Shown here in pieces: positions 63,691-64,000 of a DNA stretch of 64,000 nucleotides. Origin of the DNA: Planctomycetota bacterium. GTDB lineage: Bacteria > Planctomycetota > UBA1135 > GCA-002686595. The stretch spans positions 32,184 to 96,183 of the forward strand of contig SIAI01000012.1 of the NCBI GenBank assembly GCA_009691855.1. Reading direction: 5' to 3'. A program made the position numbers and the translations under genes. The notes beneath the pieces are model-generated. The model had not been told where the DNA came from and made no database searches. It saw only the letters and a list, made by a program, of their open reading frames with translations. Each line of letters starts with the position of its first letter. Position 1 is the first letter of the stretch.

Positions 63691-63694
63691 CCTA

Positions 63695-63854
63695 GCGGTG
63701 TGATTCACGCAGAGGGGCCTTTATCCCGAGGTCGCCTGCGTTCGCCGCAAGGCGCGTCGCCGACGCGACTTCGGTGCAAGTCTCGGAGAAGGCGCAACGC
63801 CGCGGCGGGCGCAGGCGGCCCGGGATAAAGGCCTCTGTGCGCGAATCACACCAC
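63695..63854. repeat. 160-bp TA-flanked fold-back (MITE-like) repeat, copy 2, inverted
   Basis: Same length and ends as the copy at 320-479 but in the opposite direction, flanked by TA at 63693-63694 and 63855-63856. Read in the orientation of copy 1 it begins GTGGTGTGATTCGCGC and ends with the complement of GCGGTGTGATTCACGC. Arms pair over about 40 bp (GGCCTTTATCCCG on both) and, more loosely, further toward the centre (GCCTGCG with CGCAGGC). It directly adjoins the transposase gene fragment: the TA flank and the first base of the element form the transposase stop codon. Confidence 0.87.
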
Positions 63855-64000
63855 TAGTGGGCTGTAACAGCTGATCTGCTAGTGATTCGGACGGTGGGAT
63901 CGAAGTGCCGCCACTTCACGGTCTTGGGCACCTTGTTGTACTGGCGGATGTAGCGCATCAGCTTCCTCTTCAGGTCGAAGACGGAGGTGAAGACGCCGCG
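63854..64000 (-). CDS. IS630-like transposase, C-terminal fragment
   Basis: The gene enters from the right edge and only its last 48 codons are visible. The reading contains FTSVFDLKRKLMRYIRQYNK and then VPKTVKWRHFDPTVRI, matching the C-terminal end of DDE transposases of the IS630 (Tc1/mariner-related) group, where RYIR.YN..PK..KW is typical. None of the DDE catalytic residues lies in the window. The stop codon is shared with the TA flank of the 160-bp repeat. IS630-type elements insert at TA, so this gene is a good candidate source for mobilising the repeat, though the exact family is inferred from a short segment. Confidence 0.7.
   Translation of the reverse strand, partial: RGVFTSVFDLKRKLMRYIRQYNKVPKTVKWRHFDPTVRITSRSAVTAH

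Larger units (their letters stand above)
62916..63694. other. Non-coding region upstream of the NRPS, rich in inverted repeats
   Basis: About 780 bp with no convincing gene; short readings show no conserved features. It should contain the NRPS promoter at its left side. From 63330 onward it holds several hairpins (separate entries), and at 63091 a CTAGCAGCCCGTTGAAAAAA string that resembles an insertion-sequence end. The composition, with patches such as GAAAAAATCC, differs from the coding DNA and suggests accumulated mobile-element remains. Confidence 0.6.

Overview
The window is very GC-rich, carries no rRNA or tRNA gene, and looks like a chromosomal segment of a Gram-negative-type bacterium, most probably a member of the Planctomycetota. 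The basis is gene content: VIT/VWA proteins, alkaline-phosphatase-fold sulfatase-like enzymes, a cytochrome c/copper-monooxygenase-like protein paired with a redoxin, TolB-type propellers, and a very large macroglobulin-like secreted protein. This is an inference; Myxococcota-like groups are not excluded.

Layout. 1-0.5 kb: end of a helicase-like gene, then a 160-bp fold-back repeat. 0.5-8.8 kb: a GT-C membrane protein, a small unknown gene and a 2064-residue secreted protein on the minus strand. 8.8-23.5 kb: mostly housekeeping and metabolism: a leader-like mini-ORF and rsgA, dmeF, an LTA-synthase-like enzyme, a CysQ-type phosphatase, a FIST protein, a 2-oxoacid:ferredoxin oxidoreductase pair with a zinc ribbon and a pterin dehydratase, an EEP nuclease/phosphatase, a 1-Cys peroxiredoxin, and a GT-C/TPR protein. 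23.6-26.4 kb: a hybrid histidine kinase. 26.5-43.3 kb: one long, tightly packed plus-strand exopolysaccharide (EPS) operon with export lipoprotein, chain-length/tyrosine kinase, flippase, polymerase/ligase, two sulfotransferases, GT4 and GT2 enzymes, a stand-alone receiver, a secreted glycosidase-like protein, a WecG-type transferase fused to a receiver, a polyprenyl-phosphate sugar transferase and a sulfatase-like membrane enzyme. 43.3-45.3 kb: a divergent pair, a CDP-glycerol-transferase-like enzyme and a nucleotidyltransferase. 45.4-55.5 kb: secreted proteins (propeller, VIT/VWA, cytochrome/PHM-like plus redoxin, C-type-lectin fusion). 55.5-62.9 kb: a single-gene two-module NRPS with thioesterase. 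62.9-64 kb: non-coding DNA full of inverted repeats, a second inverted copy of the 160-bp repeat, and the 3' end of an IS630-like transposase.

How the genes fit. The EPS operon contains what a Wzx/Wzy-type pathway needs: priming transferase, glycosyltransferases, flippase, polymerase, a kinase with chain-length domain, and an outer-membrane export lipoprotein. Decoration by sulfotransferases is plausible, and the nearby CysQ-type phosphatase could remove the PAP by-product. The unusual point is that two related receiver domains sit inside the operon, one fused to a glycosyltransferase, with a hybrid kinase/HPt protein directly upstream. This suggests phosphorelay control at the level of the biosynthetic enzymes. 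The two 160-bp repeats, both flanked by TA and in opposite orientation at the two ends of the window, look like a non-autonomous element of the kind moved by IS630/Tc1-type transposases.
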